Below, piece after piece: positions 25,401-38,100 of a stretch of DNA of 64,000 nucleotides. The DNA comes from Coriaria nepalensis (taxonomy: Eukaryota; Streptophyta; Magnoliopsida; Cucurbitales; Coriariaceae). The notes beneath the pieces are model-generated. The model made no database searches and was not told where the DNA came from. It saw only the letters and a list, made by a program, of their open reading frames with translations. Location of the stretch: contig CP114486.1 in NCBI GenBank assembly GCA_027186245.1, forward strand, positions 4,493,501-4,557,500. The letters are read 5' to 3'. The position numbers were made by a program, and so were the translations under genes. Each line of letters opens with the position of its first letter. Within the stretch, counting starts at the first letter, position 1.

Positions 25401-25804
25401 ATTAAAATTTGGGCTATATACCCATTAAATTAGATAATATCTCATTGAAACCCATCTCCCCCATTTTGCTCCGAAGGTTCTAAATTCAGCCTGGGATCGG
25501 GGATTTACAGTAGCAGGTGAAAATGCGCTTTCATGTAATGACAGAGATGGGTTTATGAGAATAGTAGAGATTGCCAAGCCAAGAAATGATCCCGACCGAT
25601 GCCATTTCTCTTATTTCGTATATCGGCAGCCAACTCCTTCAATAGAGGGGAAATTTTTTTTCGCAGAGCTGGATTATTTCATCAAGTCCATGCATGGTAA
25701 ATGACCAATTTTTTATCACCCATTATTTCCGAGAAAAAATTGATTTTTTTTTTTTAATGGGATTGCTCATTTTCTTTGCAGGTGATATAGCAGGTGGTTT
25801 TTAG
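22500..25804 (+). CDS. BAM8: BAM8-like protein: BZR1-type DNA-binding domain fused to beta-amylase
   Basis: Ten exons join in frame: 22500-22937, 23109-23327, 23481-23549, 23661-23864, 24006-24200, 24420-24584, 24797-25057, 25149-25361, 25477-25696, 25782-25804; 668 residues. Residues ~62-133 are a BES1/BZR1-type domain with the basic [18 protein letters not shown] stretch that binds DNA. From about residue 220 a GH14 beta-amylase domain follows. The two catalytic Glu positions remain (E409 in [12 protein letters not shown]603 in VAGENAL). The flexible loop that in active enzymes reads GGNVGD is GGIQSGD (residues 319-325). In Arabidopsis, BAM7 and BAM8 are nuclear regulators with little or no amylase activity, and the last exons match BAM8 better than BAM7 (end [11 protein letters not shown]). 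Expected role: transcription factor linked to growth and brassinosteroid-responsive genes. Confidence 0.93.
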
Positions 25805-26058
25805 TATCTTGTTAATGTTTTGGGACAGTAGGAGCATAACAATTTCGAAACCTTGATTATATTAGAAGGTTTAGTAAGTAGAACTGGTTAAATTGTAGTT
25901 TAGTGAAGCATCCGTGTGGTTTGAGAGAAACAACGAAATTGCTATGGGCTTTTAATTAGTTAAACGAAAGTGATGTCATATAATATATACACAAAATATG
26001 GTGAAGTGCAAGTCTTTTTTATCTCTTTCTATCGTCAAAAGAGAAAAAATCACTAGAA
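25805..26058. other. Shared 3' region between convergent genes
   Basis: Only 254 bp separate the stop of the BAM8-like gene (+) from the stop of the RopGEF gene (-). Both 3' UTRs must lie here and probably overlap, so antisense transcript ends are possible (inference). Confidence 0.6.
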
Positions 26059-29000
26059 TCAAGGTGAAGTAGCAGGAGACGTACTAATACAAGCCTCTCT
26101 GCCAATACACCAAGGTCGACCTCGACTAGGTGTTTCTGTTACGGAGCTTGATCTAGCCTCGCTGGGTGGTGACAGTTCGATACTGCAACTGCTACTTGGA
26201 GTGTTTGGGGCATTGAGAAGACTTATCCCAGAATAGCATGTTAATTCAACACGCGAATTTGGATTGCTGTGAGCATCCTCTTGCAGTATATCTCTTATTC
26301 TAGAGAGTATGCTAAACGCCAAGTTACTGAGTACTCGTGAATATGCTTCCAATATTGAATGCCCAACATCCTATTAAATTCATTACCAAAAAAAAAAAAC
26401 CCACATTGAGCCAACATGATCTGGCCAAAAACTTGAGAAAGAAAAAGTTGTTAATATTTTGTACTGACCTTGCAATATTGGATCTTCTTGGCGTCAAGAA
26501 AAGATTGTGGAAGATTTGGGTATCGAATTCTTAGCTGCTGATGAAGAGCTATGGCTCGGTCCAAGAGGAGCTCAGTCTTATCCATCTCAGAAATTGAATC
26601 CCAAATGAATGAGGACCATGAGGTACGAACAGGCGATTTTTCTCCAACTTGTTCTACATTTTTCTCTTTCCATGCAAATATGGTTGCTTCTAACCTATTA
26701 ATGGCCTCAAGCGCACTGTGTTCGGAATTTAGATTCAGAGAATTAAGCATCTCATCGGGTGTACTTGATTCTATAGTCAATATCTTGTGGAGCTCATCAT
26801 TAATACTTGCTTTTCCAGACTGCAAAGTAAATTTCAAGGTTGCAAACATTATACACTCCACATTTAAAATAACTACCATTACTAGTTCATTACTAAACTC
26901 TTGATTACCTTGCATATTGCCTCCCTGACAAGGCCTGACACGGGGATTTCAGAAAGAACGCTTTCATTGATGGATTTAGCAGCCTTGAATACTTGACAAA
27001 CCACCCTGCCATGATAGAGTAGGGTCTTTCTTTCAGTATCTGAGAGCCCAGAAGTGGGAACTCGAGGTGATGGGAGCCACCATCTCCTGGTTTTCCACTC
27101 ATCTTTATTACTCCTTCCTTCAGCTCGGCTACCCCCTTCTGCATACCAAAACTCTGTATTCACCATTGAATCCAGCGTCTCCTGCCATTATACAAAACAA
27201 TCGTGATAAACGCAACATAGACTAGGTTATTATTAAAAATGTTCTCAGTGGTTACTTACAAGAAGCATTGTGTCCAACTTTTGAAGCGCGGGAAGATTCA
27301 CATTGATGTCTGAACGGACTTTTGGCGTCATTATCTGCACAAGATCACTAGAAGCTATTAGTCTATTAGGTATATAGTTTCGTTGTTCTTATTACCAATG
27401 AATCAAAATTACCTCCAAGGTCCCACCATTGGGGCCAGTTTGCTTAGCAGGAACCAGCTCAACCATATAGTGTGCAGGAGAAAGAAACCAGCCCATTTCC
27501 TTTTTCCATTTGCTCTTCCTTTCATCGGCCAGAGGCTCCAATTTCCATAACTCTCCAAAAACCGTTGCTGCAAAGTCAAATGGGTAATTACTATGTGAAT
27601 TGAAGAAGAATAGGAGTAAGCTAACTAGCCCAACTTCAGGTCGAGGGCGGTTAACAGAATCACTACCTACAGAGATAAAGAGAAAAAATTGATGCAGAGA
27701 AAATATATGTTTCCCTTATTAAAAGAAAGAATGTCCTGCACACCTGCTAGATTTGTGATGGCATTAGACAACGCCAAAGCAGTGCTAAGTCCTCTCTTCC
27801 CCCCAGTAATATCTTCACCCAGCAATAGCTTTGCAAATTTATCTTTCATTGCTTCCACATCTGAAACTTGAATAGAATAAGTAGGTTTCTCTTTGACATA
27901 AAAGTGTTTAGGGTTTTCTGAGAGTTCCCACTCATCTGAACCCTGCTCATCCCTTTTAACTTTCAACCATTGAGAAGAGAAGGACCCAGAGACATCTTTG
28001 CTGGAAGAGCAACTTGAATCATAATCCTCAATGGAGTCAGTCACACACTCCTCTCCTTTACTTGTACTGCTTTCATTTTCATAAGTTTGATTGTTGAGAA
28101 TGCAACTCCCAAGGCCATTATACGTCATTATCCCTTAAAAAAAATCCCAGTGTATTATATTCATAAGAGATGAAAGTAAAGGACATACGTTCCTTGATTC
28201 AAGCCAGCAAGCAAGACTCCCCTTTTTTTGGAGAATAAAGAAAGACAACAATTACCAAACATAAGTTTCCATATCCATGCCACGCAAAATTTTAAATATT
28301 GACTGACCACTAAAATTAGAAACCCTGTGGATGATTTGTTAAACAGCACTACATATAGTCCACATTGTTATGGTTTGTAATTATCTAGGACCGTATCGCA
28401 GGTGGGTGGTAAAATTTGTCCCGTAGGTAGATATTTTAGATGCAATACCATTTGGATGAAGCAGGCATTATAATTACAAAGGGACGAATCCAATAACAGG
28501 CAGAATGTTCCTCACTGCATAGTGGGCCCAATAGAAGGTGGATATCACTCACGACAGATACATGGCAAACTAAATACAAAGGGTGATCCGGATAGACCAA
28601 CAGCGAGACAAGTATTATTACCATGTGGAAGCTCAATTCCAAATGAAAAAATGCAAAGAACTTTTCAGCCAAAAAAATCATCGATCCACAGATTTCAGTT
28701 TGACTTTCGAATCCCCACTTAACCTTCTTTGCTTCCCTAGGGTTTCTAATCAGTACAATAGTTAAGAGCATCCATCCTACCAACCCATAACATATAATCC
28801 GTGAGTGCCATTTAATTTCCGAGGGCCATGCCCCACAGCCGATTGGCACGTCGCGTTCACTCTAATATCTTTTGACATCTTTTACACGAAACCCAAAGTC
28901 TCTAAAAGCCATGGCCATAAAAAATTCAGATGATGGGATTCTCCCATGTGCCTTGCACGTACTAAGGTATCAAGACTATGACCAATTACCCAATCCACTT

Positions 29001-29522
29001 GTCACTTCTGAGTGCTACTTTTTCATATTTTCACACCTACCTCTTCACAATCTAATTTCGGTATTTTTTTTTTTTCTCCTCCTATACCATAATGAAGGAA
29101 GTTTGATGGGGGGTGATAAAATATCGAGCCCAAAAGTTTTATCCTTTCCCCTTTTTTCTTTGTTTATTCTCAGTAGAACTTAGGTCGGCATGTGGTAGGT
29201 TTATTACAGCCACGGCTAAGCTATACTGTATACGATGTGGCCCACAGTGAACTAAAACAACAATTTGAAAAACTGTTCATTGTTTCCTTCCTTCGTGGAC
29301 TGATTGAGCATATAAATCAAGGCATGTTAAGAAAATCACAAAAAGTGAAGAAGACAGAGATATTAGTTATCGCTAGTCGGTTATTACTTATTAGTTTAGT
29401 AGGATAGGAAAGGAGCAATAAGAAAGGATAGTGCAGATGGGCTTACTCTCTTGCTCATCAAAGTCGAAGCTGATCTCTCTGTCTCGAGTGCAGCAAGCCA
29501 GCCTTCTCCGAATCAACATCAT
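26059..29522 (-). CDS. ROPGEF14: Rop guanine nucleotide exchange factor, PRONE domain (RopGEF14-like)
   Basis: Seven coding exons on the minus strand, all phases consistent: 29522-29447, 28133-27744, 27567-27413, 27334-27260, 27181-26909, 26819-26469, 26370-26059; 543 residues. Exon 1 encodes [18 protein letters not shown] and splices to a segment beginning IMTYNGL; this start is characteristic of RopGEF14. Residues ~115-473 are the PRONE domain ([104 protein letters not shown]). PRONE proteins load GTP on plant Rho (ROP) GTPases at the plasma membrane, usually under receptor kinases. The C-terminal ~70 residues are Ser/Pro-rich and variable, as expected for the regulatory tail. Intron 1 is 1.3 kb. 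The ATG at 28128 is not the start, since exon 1 is conserved. Confidence 0.92.
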
Positions 29523-30580
29523 TGTATTACAAATTTTTGTTCATGTACTGTGAACGCTAACTAATCACCACGACCTGCAAAAATATTTCCATAAACAAAC
29601 AGATGAACATTCATCTAGTTGATATAGGAGTACAGGACAACAGATGTTCAGTAGTGAAGACCAGAGTTCATAAGAAGTTTGATTTCCATTGACCAAAAAG
29701 TTGCAGGCTTTGCAGCTTTAAATTTTCGAGTAGTAAATAAGCTTTGTACGCTCAGCAACGTATATGTATGTCCACAGAAAAAGGACAGTCAAAAGGAGAA
29801 AAAAAATGTAAATAGAATTTATAGATTTATCTTCTTTGTTTTCAACTGAAAAAGAGAAGGCAAGTATCCAATAATCAAGAAGTAATTATGATAACTTTCC
29901 GGTCTAAGTGTCCGACAATCAAATGGAAGGAAAATAATTAAAAATAAATAAACAGAGCCTTTTTCCTTTACCATCATACCATGTGCCCCTAAAATAAATT
30001 AATTCAACCTGTTATCTACTACTATGATTTGAATCTAACAATCAGTTTACAAAAGTTGCTGATTGAAAAGAGGAATTCACTTTTAGACAAGAAAGAACGA
30101 TCGGCACGAATGTTAGGGATCTGACTTGTAAAGCAGGAAAATCGAACCAGAAACGCAGAACTTTCATTTTCTAAAAGGATTTCGGAAACAAGTAATGCAA
30201 TCGGAGCTTAGCTTCACGTAATCTGAAATTGAAATCGCTGGAAGATTTCTAATAGCAACAGGAGATTCGTGATACAATTGTCAAAGCAAAATGAATTTTA
30301 CTTCTAATTTCGCATGAAGAAGCAAAGAAATCACAAGCTCAGTAGCCAGTGCTGAGTAATACCAGTACCGAGTAGATAAGAAATTAAAGGAAACGAAAAG
30401 AAAAAGGGAAAGAAGTGAAGGTAATACCTCTTCTCAAGCAAAATGAGGTCGGAGCTGATTAGAATCGTATCTTCTAAGCTGTATTTTGCAAATGTATGAA
30501 TGGTGCTGTTAGAGCGAGAGCGAGAGAGAGAGGGAAAGAAATTTAATGCAGAGTAGGAGTGGGACAGTCCAGAAGAATGT
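29523..30580 (-). promoter_or_regulatory. RopGEF 5' leader with probable UTR intron
   Basis: On the minus strand a TTTTTGCAG acceptor precedes 29574, 52 bp before the start codon, and a donor-like GAAGAG|GTATTACC lies at about 30428. An 850-bp intron inside the 5' UTR is therefore likely. The proposed first exon contains a GA/CT microsatellite (30511-30533). cDNA would settle this. Confidence 0.5.
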
Positions 30581-32985
30581 AAGTACTGTGAATGAATTTA
30601 ATATTGATCAGAGAGAAGAGAGAGAAACAGAGAGTCGTTAATGGAGGACGGGACGATGAGATCAGTAGCGACGCATTTTTTTATAGAGAAAGAAAGAAAG
30701 AAAGGGAGAAAGCTTTCCATACTTAGATAGGCTCCGAAACTCCCCAAACTCGATCTGAGCCGTCCAAAAAAACTACGGGCCCCACATTGTCAGGGGAAAT
30801 TCTGATCGGATGTAGACAGACGGTGATGATGGAAGAAATACGCGCGCGCGCGCTGTTGCTTTGGAAGTAGGTGAGTGCTGGAGGGACCCACTTGTGATTA
30901 GCAAATTCTAATTTTCAAAAACCAAAACAGTGAAATTAGCTTTAGATCTCAACTATCCAGAAGTACATGCAGATATTGCTCTAATTCTAAATTCAAAATT
31001 CCAAACAGATTTCAAAACAATTTTACCACTTTTTTATCCACCTTATATTTCGGGTCCGGTCGTTAATAACTAATTAATTAATTAATTAATTAAATAAAAA
31101 GAAGAAGAGAGGAGAAGAAAAATTGGGCTGGTCTGGTTTCCCATTGAATGGGCCAAGAAGGGCGGCGATAGTTGTGGGGCGCGCTGTTTACTTTTTGTTG
31201 GGCGCCCCAGCATTAATGTTTATGTTATTGGAGCGGCTCATGGCTCATGTGTTCTTCTTTGTCAATATATTATATACAACATAGACATTAGACATGCACA
31301 AGAAAAGATGAAAAGGTGTTAGCAAAGCAACAAAAGCTTAGGGAAAACAGCATAAACTTTGCAAGTCCCATCTAGTACCCATTCCACCACCTGAGGGAGT
31401 TTGCACTTTTGAGTTTAGTTCTTTGCTCTCAGTTTTAGAAGGAAGACGAGAGCCGATTGATTTAACTGTCCACATTAGTGCTCCGAGTTTGAGAAGGAAG
31501 ATGATATTTGATTTAACGATATTCTATCATGTTTGAGTTTAAAAATGAATCGGATTAAATTGTATGTCGCCGTAAAATTCCACCTGCCATTGCAATTAAA
31601 CATAGTTCTATTTTGAAGCAGGCATCTCCAACTTATACACATGAATAAATTGTATTCTTCTGAAGTGAGTATCTTGACGGGGTTGGCGCTACTAACTTGC
31701 AAGAAACTTCATGCGGCAGAACACTATACCGTTTTGGTATTATGATTCAAGAAGGAGATGATAAGGTCAAGGTTGTCACTATTATTTTATATATATATAT
31801 ATATATATATATTTAAAGAAACAATAAAAGGAGAAAAAAAAATCCAATAAAATTTTTAGAGAAAAAAAGGACTGAAATAATTCGACTATATTACAAAAAA
31901 AAAATCATTGTAACGATTCGATTGAACCCATATCCCAATGAGCCCGGCACGATCCTGTATGAAAAAAAAATCGATGTAGGCCAGGCCAGCTGGACACCCG
32001 TTTTGACCGCTGCAATGCTGACAAGACTTCCGCATCAACATAAGACAAGTTAATAATATGTTTAGAGCTAACTCAGTTTTGAGTTTGTAATTTATAAAGT
32101 GATGATGTGTGTTATACAACAAGTGTTTTAGCTAGACAAGTAGTAATTAGATAGATTTTGGTTTTTTTTTTTTTTAATTTTTTTTCTTAATCAAACAAAT
32201 ATTAATATAGTAGTCATGAATGCCACCAATTCATATGATTATCATCCAATTTCCTATTAAAAATATTATTTCATCTAATTACGCTTAAAGCGCCAAAAGA
32301 AAAGAAAACGTTTTAAGACACTGGATCAAACTGACAGGAACTATTTCGAGTATAGTTCAAATTCCTAAGAACTAGAAAGAATTTTAGAGAATTATGTTCC
32401 TCTATACAAGCTTTTTCTAACTGAATCTTGAATTTTAAATGAATCCATACCAGTACCACTAATGAATTATGTTTCTCTTTTGCAGTTAACGGTTACTTCT
32501 ACTGAATTATATTTTCAAATATTGGGTTTATTAAAAAAATAATATTCGCTCACTAAATATTTTAAAAGAATATAATTGGATATAAAGAGTGATATATACC
32601 TAGTGCCATTTCATTGAGGGTTTATTAGAAGGAATAGTGGCATTGTTATGCCCGGATGAGTTGGCCAAAAAGCAGCAACATCATTAGAAGCATTTCATGT
32701 GATTCATCCTATGTGAGAATGACATCATGGTATATATGATTCATGAAGGCTCATAAGAAATTGAAGCAACTTCATATGTTGATCATGTTATTGATAATCA
32801 ACAAAGATAGAGAACTAATTCACAGCATGGAATAGATATAAGAGAAGAAAACCCATCCCATAATTCTTTAAGCTTAGTATAATAACTAGCTATATCATTT
32901 GTACCCTGTCAGGTGGTAGAAATCTGATTTTCTATGCTAAAACATTCGAGTACCATTGATTTTTAAAAAACAAGTTTGTAAATGT
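30581..32985. other. Intergenic, simple repeats
   Basis: No gene seen. Contains GAAA repeats (30687-30705), a (CG)6 run (30841-30852), a TTAA repeat (about 31067-31091), and a TA repeat (about 31790-31812). Part of 32130-32350 resembles 42810-43080 (see findings). Confidence 0.55.
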
Positions 32986-32989
32986 TTCT

Positions 32990-33480
32990 AAACCAAAAAG
33001 GCTGAGATAGAGTATACTATATCACAGTATAACTCTTTTGACACTGTATTCATGATCCATGAGAGGACAATAACATTACATTTATCCCAACTAGAAGCCA
33101 TAATGAGATTATGAGAAGAACGAATGTTGGAACCATTGATAAACCCAACTTTGTTCTTCACCATGAGCTCTATGAGCATGATGCCTTTACTCCAAATGCT
33201 ATAGTTACTGGAACCTTGCAATGGCTGAGTGACCAAAGCTAATCCATATGTATTAGATAGGTGTAAATAAAATGGATGTTTAAACTCAATGGTTGAAGGT
33301 GGTGTTTTTGAAATAATATTTGGTAGAGGAATGAGAGAGAGAGAGTATATTGGTCTATAACATTTTGAGCTGGATTGGCAAAATCTTGGGGTATAATATT
33401 TACAGAAGCTTCGTTCGCCATTAAAGGACAAACATAATTTTCAGAAACCAATTTAAGGATCTGATACCAGAATAAAAGAA
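32990..33480 (-). pseudogene. Copia gag fragment with primer binding site
   Basis: Minus-strand frames contain a GLALVTQPLQGSSNYSIW block followed by LMVKNKVGFINGS, WDKCNVIVLSWIMNTVSKEL, the N-terminal gag (retrotran_gag/UBN2-like) signature of plant copia elements. Upstream on the minus strand lies TGGTATCAGATC (33458-33469), a near-perfect initiator tRNA-Met primer site, so 33470 rightward should be the remains of the 5' LTR. The rest of the element is absent; the fragment ends near 32990. An AAT microsatellite (33485-33514) sits just beyond the primer site. Confidence 0.75.
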
Positions 33481-33482
33481 AA

Positions 33483-33515
<33 letters not shown>

Positions 33516-33529
33516 TCTTTCTATTAATC

Positions 33530-34619
33530 TCACAAACAATTAGAGAGAAAAGGACTATGTATATATAATGTGCATGAGTATAATGATATCAGTGAATACA
33601 CGCTAAAAAACATGCTAAAATGATCAATTAACATAAACGTGATTCGCCCCCGTAGTGCGCAAGCTGGCAAGGAATAAGGAATTCGGGGAGAATTCTAACG
33701 TTGACAAGATGAAGTGACAAATGAAGATGCTGTTGATATGGCTGCCATGCTGGCTAAAGTACAATCACCTTTATCAAAGGTTTTAGTGGATAAGGGCTAA
33801 GCGGCGCTAGGGTAATTTGGACGAACGGCATGCATGGTTTTAATAAGCCTTTTACTTGATCACACGTCACATCGGCTTGAGCCTTGAAAATTGCTATCGA
33901 AGCCACCACAATGAACATGATCATGATCATTTAGACACCATTGCTGAGCCTGTGGTTAGCAGCCCCATTGTTAATGAGCTTGAAGTAACTAGATAATATA
34001 TCCAACATTTGTTGTTTTTGAAGAAGGGTGTAGCGTGTGTTAGATGGGGTCGTGGTTAAGGTCACGTTTGATTTGATTTTTTTATTGGGAATTGCATTTC
34101 ATCATTTGATTCAAAGACTAATAAAGTGAGAATAAAAAAAAATTATTCCAATTAGAATATAAAAAAAAATTATTTTATTCTCATCAAAATATATTTAAAT
34201 TACTTTAACAATTCATATATACAAGATATTTTACATATTTTTTAAATTTTATTATAATAATAAAATAATTTTCATAATTTTTTTAATATCAAAATATTAT
34301 ATTTTTATCCATTTTTATTTATCATTCTTATTTATATCCTCATTTCCTATATAATTAAATAGATACAAAAAAGAAATATTATTTTGTATTTTTATTATAA
34401 TTTTTTATATTATCATTCTCTTAAAAAAAATTGAATCAAACAAATTAAAAAAAAATTATATAAATGGAAAAACGTGAATTGATATAAAAAAAACTAGTCA
34501 ACCTTTTGCAATATTACCGATTCAAAAATGAAAATGATTATTTTATTACTTTATACTTGTGCATTCATAATTCATCGCAGCAATGGATCGGGTAGGCTTC
34601 ATACTTATTGCTTATTATA
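33530..34619. other. Intergenic, AT-rich
   Basis: Probable remnant copia LTR at the left edge, then AT-rich DNA with strong A- and T-runs (34130-34500). No gene seen. Confidence 0.5.
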
Positions 34620-35118
34620 TTACTTCTTCCACCGTGTCACCGCAATAGGTGAGTGGATAAAATGGGTCCCATCAGACCACGTCAGCCATCCATACGTAGA
34701 ATGTACATCTCTACCAGCGTCAGCCACGAAGCGAAGTACGTAGCTCTGCTTCTCACCCTTCCCAGTAAACTCCATTTTCTCTGGTTCAACGCTCACTGTG
34801 ACTCCCCTTGGATTTACTACACTCGCATCGTAGCTTGCTGCTGCATCACTAATCTGCGTCACAGTCCTTGTCACTACAGCCTCGTACTCAGATTTCAACG
34901 CGTCAGATTCATTGAAAATACCACCGAGATCGCCGGGTAGTTCAGGTCCCACAGATTCATTTTCTCTACCGCTTCGCAATTCACCGTCTTGTATGCAATC
35001 ACGATCACGTCTTTGCTGCTAGAGAAAACTAACATACACATCTGCCGTCAGATCATACACCAAGACAGGATCTGCGGTTTTGACAGGATCCACGTTTCCG
35101 GATCCAATCGCCCACAAC
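34620..35118 (-). pseudogene. Subtilisin-like protease, C-terminal fragment
   Basis: The minus-strand frame ending at 34620 matches the fibronectin-III-like C-terminal domain of plant subtilases: TVTQISDAAASYDASVVNP, VTVSVEPEKMEFTGKGEKQ, YGWLTWSDGTHFIHSPIAV. Just upstream, other frames encode GSGNVDPVKTADP and VYDLTAD, the segment that normally precedes that domain, but frameshifts and a stop (about 34985-35060) break it. The catalytic Asp, His and Ser regions are absent. Plant subtilases are secreted proteases; this copy cannot act. The homology stops near 35118. Confidence 0.85.
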
Positions 35119-38100
35119 GTTGCAGGATGATACTAACGTGGAAGTCCATCCTAGCTGAAAGTGTATTTCAATATCAATATGTCTGTACACACAAAATAGA
35201 GTGTCTGGAATTACAGTCGGCCAATTTTTCTCGCCAGTTAAGAAAAATTTAAATATTTCGTGTAAAAAATTTAAGTGTAAAAATTTTGAGGTCTTCGAGT
35301 AGTTGTTCAACTATAATCTGACTAGTCCTCTACTCAGTGTTTGGCCACTGCAGACATCAAGTTGAATACATCCACACTTTCAAAACTAATCTCTATAGAT
35401 TTCAACTAAAAGACCTCAAGAAGGTAGATCTCACACCTAAGACCTCGTACCTTGTCTACCAACCCCTTAAAGTTCAATTAGACGTTAATTAATTTCTTAC
35501 TATGTAAAATTTTGGGGGTATATTATATAATTTTATGTAAATTTTAGGAATTTCATCCTAATTTATCCTTCAAAAGTTTAAATACTGTTCTTCGTTAGAT
35601 ATAGCTTAAATTAAGGACTAAAAGAAATATATAAATATTCTCAAACTTTTTTTTTATTACCTCTAATTAAATAAAATTTTATCTCTTCTTATTTTCTTAA
35701 TTTTCACTTTCATCCGTTATCATTACTGTGACCCCACTTCCAATGTTGTCCGCTGTATTGGGATAATTATCCTAATTTTTTTGTCATTGTAGTAAAGGTG
35801 AGATTATGATGATAAAGAAATTGAGATAAAGTATCGATTATGATGAAAATGGGAGGGAAGAGTTTAAGAAGATGAAGTATCGATTATGGAAGTAACAAAA
35901 TTTTGATGATGGTGATAGAATGAAAATGAAGAAAATAGAAGCGGAAGGAATACAGTTTTATTTTATAAAAATCAAGTGAAAATTTTCTTAATTTGTAAAG
36001 TTATTTTTTTAATGCTTTCTAATTGAAAGACTAAAATAGAAAAAAAAAATGTGAATATTAAAAGATTAAGTCAAATGAAAATAAAAAGATAAAAATAAGA
36101 AAAATAGAATAACTATAAAAGAAATAATAATAAAGAAATGCATTCCAGGCCGTAGGGAATCAGTTACTTAGACTATGGGGAGTCATGAAGGGCCCATTAG
36201 ATTATGGACCAGGGAGAGTACAGATAGGCCGATTGGTTCAGCGTTTTCCAAGTTCTGGCCCATAAGTATTTTTCAGATGTGGAAGCTCGATAAAAATCTG
36301 AAGATTTGACCGGTAAGTGTCGTAAGTCGTAACTGCACGTCCCGGAAATTTAATCGCCGGTGATATCATTGCAGGCGTCTAATCTGTTCAGAAGGAAGGT
36401 ATTGCTTCTCTTTCTCTTTCTCTTCAATTCGAACAGCGAATCCAGAATAAGAATTGCATTTCATTGTTATATAGGATCGCTGTGGTGTATCTTGTATGTG
36501 CTTTTTTTTTTTTTTTGCGAGGGAGAGAAGGAGAAGAGAGAAGTGAGAGGGGGGGGGGGGGGGTGATGGTGATGGGTTCAAGCTTATAAGAATTGGGGAA
36601 CTGTGTATACGGAAAATTGGTGCTATTTGATGCCTTTTCTTTTCCTTAATTCCCGTTCAACTTATTCTCTGCGATGAGAAACGGGAGCTTTTCGAAATGG
36701 ATATATATACGCTTTTGAGGTTTTCCAAGTCATCTTCTCTGGATTCTATCTATCAAATCATCAAATGGCTCCTTATTGAGACCTGCTTACCTAAAGTTTC
36801 CAGCTTCAGTCTAATTGTTGGCCTTCCTTGTTGTCATACCCTGCATCTTTATTCGCTATTAATCAGTAAGACTCGGGGCCTGCATCAAACCTCTCTGGAT
36901 AGAACTGGCTTCGACATTCTGTTTGACCATCTTAATCGCTGTTAGGTCACTTTGCGAACATTGAGGGCGCTGTCCCATTTTTGCCCAGCGGAAAGATCCA
37001 ATATCTGTGGGGCCACATATGGTAGTGTGTAGAGTGCTTAGTTCTTTTTCTTAGAAATTCATTCGACGCATGTCATAGCTGTCACTGTAAAATTGTCGCA
37101 GGAACATGTTTAGTTGCAGTAGACTGGAGATAAATGTTTAGAAAGGAAAATTAACTGGACATCTGTTTGATTCCACTTATTGTGTCGCCCGAGTGGTTAC
37201 CTCCAATTTATAATAAAAATTGTTTTCATTTCTGCTCTGCATGGCTTTTGGGCTGGATTTTAGAATAAAAATGTAGACACGAATGATGGATTATCCATTC
37301 AAATTATTCACCAAAAAAAAGATAGTAGTAGTAGAAGGGATTGGCAGCTCATATAGGTCCTCCGTCACCATCTTCTATTTCTCATTAATTAGTCAGAACT
37401 CAAAGATGGAAACATCAATGTCACCTTTATATAGGATCACATTTATGTGGAAAGGGAACCGAGAATCAAGCTTAATTTATAGTTATTTAACGTGGGACCT
37501 CTTGGAGTGCACTGTGCACTATGTTGCTAATATAAGTAGTATTGATTTGCTTCCTATTAATATTGCTAAACTGTTATTTGCAATAATGAATCATGATGAT
37601 AGTTGAGATGTTGCTAAAATAGTGTTCTAGTTTCCTGAATTAGGTGTTAGTGATACTGTAGAGGTAGCACCTGTTGAGTCTTACTCAACTGATTTTGATG
37701 AAGAAACATATAAAGGAGTATTAGTGTTTTCATTAATGTTAGCTGCCAGCTGCCAACCCATCATGTATCACAGACTCTCACTGCTCTAACTTAAGAAAGG
37801 GTTTAATAGTACATGCAAAAGAGTTTGTAAGATGATCATTGACCCTCATGTTTGAAAAAAGTTGGAAATCAGGATTCAGTAAAAGAATGTTTACTTTTAT
37901 ATGTCTACCTCCGTGTAATTTCAAGTATGGGTTTAGTGCTTTACGGTGATGATAGAGATAACAAAAGTCTCTTTTTATTGAGCTTCTTTAGAAAACAATT
38001 GAACCTGTTATGCAACTGTTAATGAAGCTCGTAGAGGTTTGGAAAATATATGCTAGGAAATGTTTTGTGTTTTGACATACAGGGGTATTAAATGTTATCA

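Noticed and set aside
28436..28849. 137-codon minus-strand ORF
   Set aside because: Lies wholly within the 1.3-kb intron 1 of the RopGEF gene and matches nothing known to me.
34653..34940. + strand ORF of 95 codons
   Set aside because: Antisense to the subtilase fragment.
36549..36562. G-run as a possible G-quadruplex
   Set aside because: Single uninterrupted homopolymer in a spacer; length is also unreliable in sequencing.
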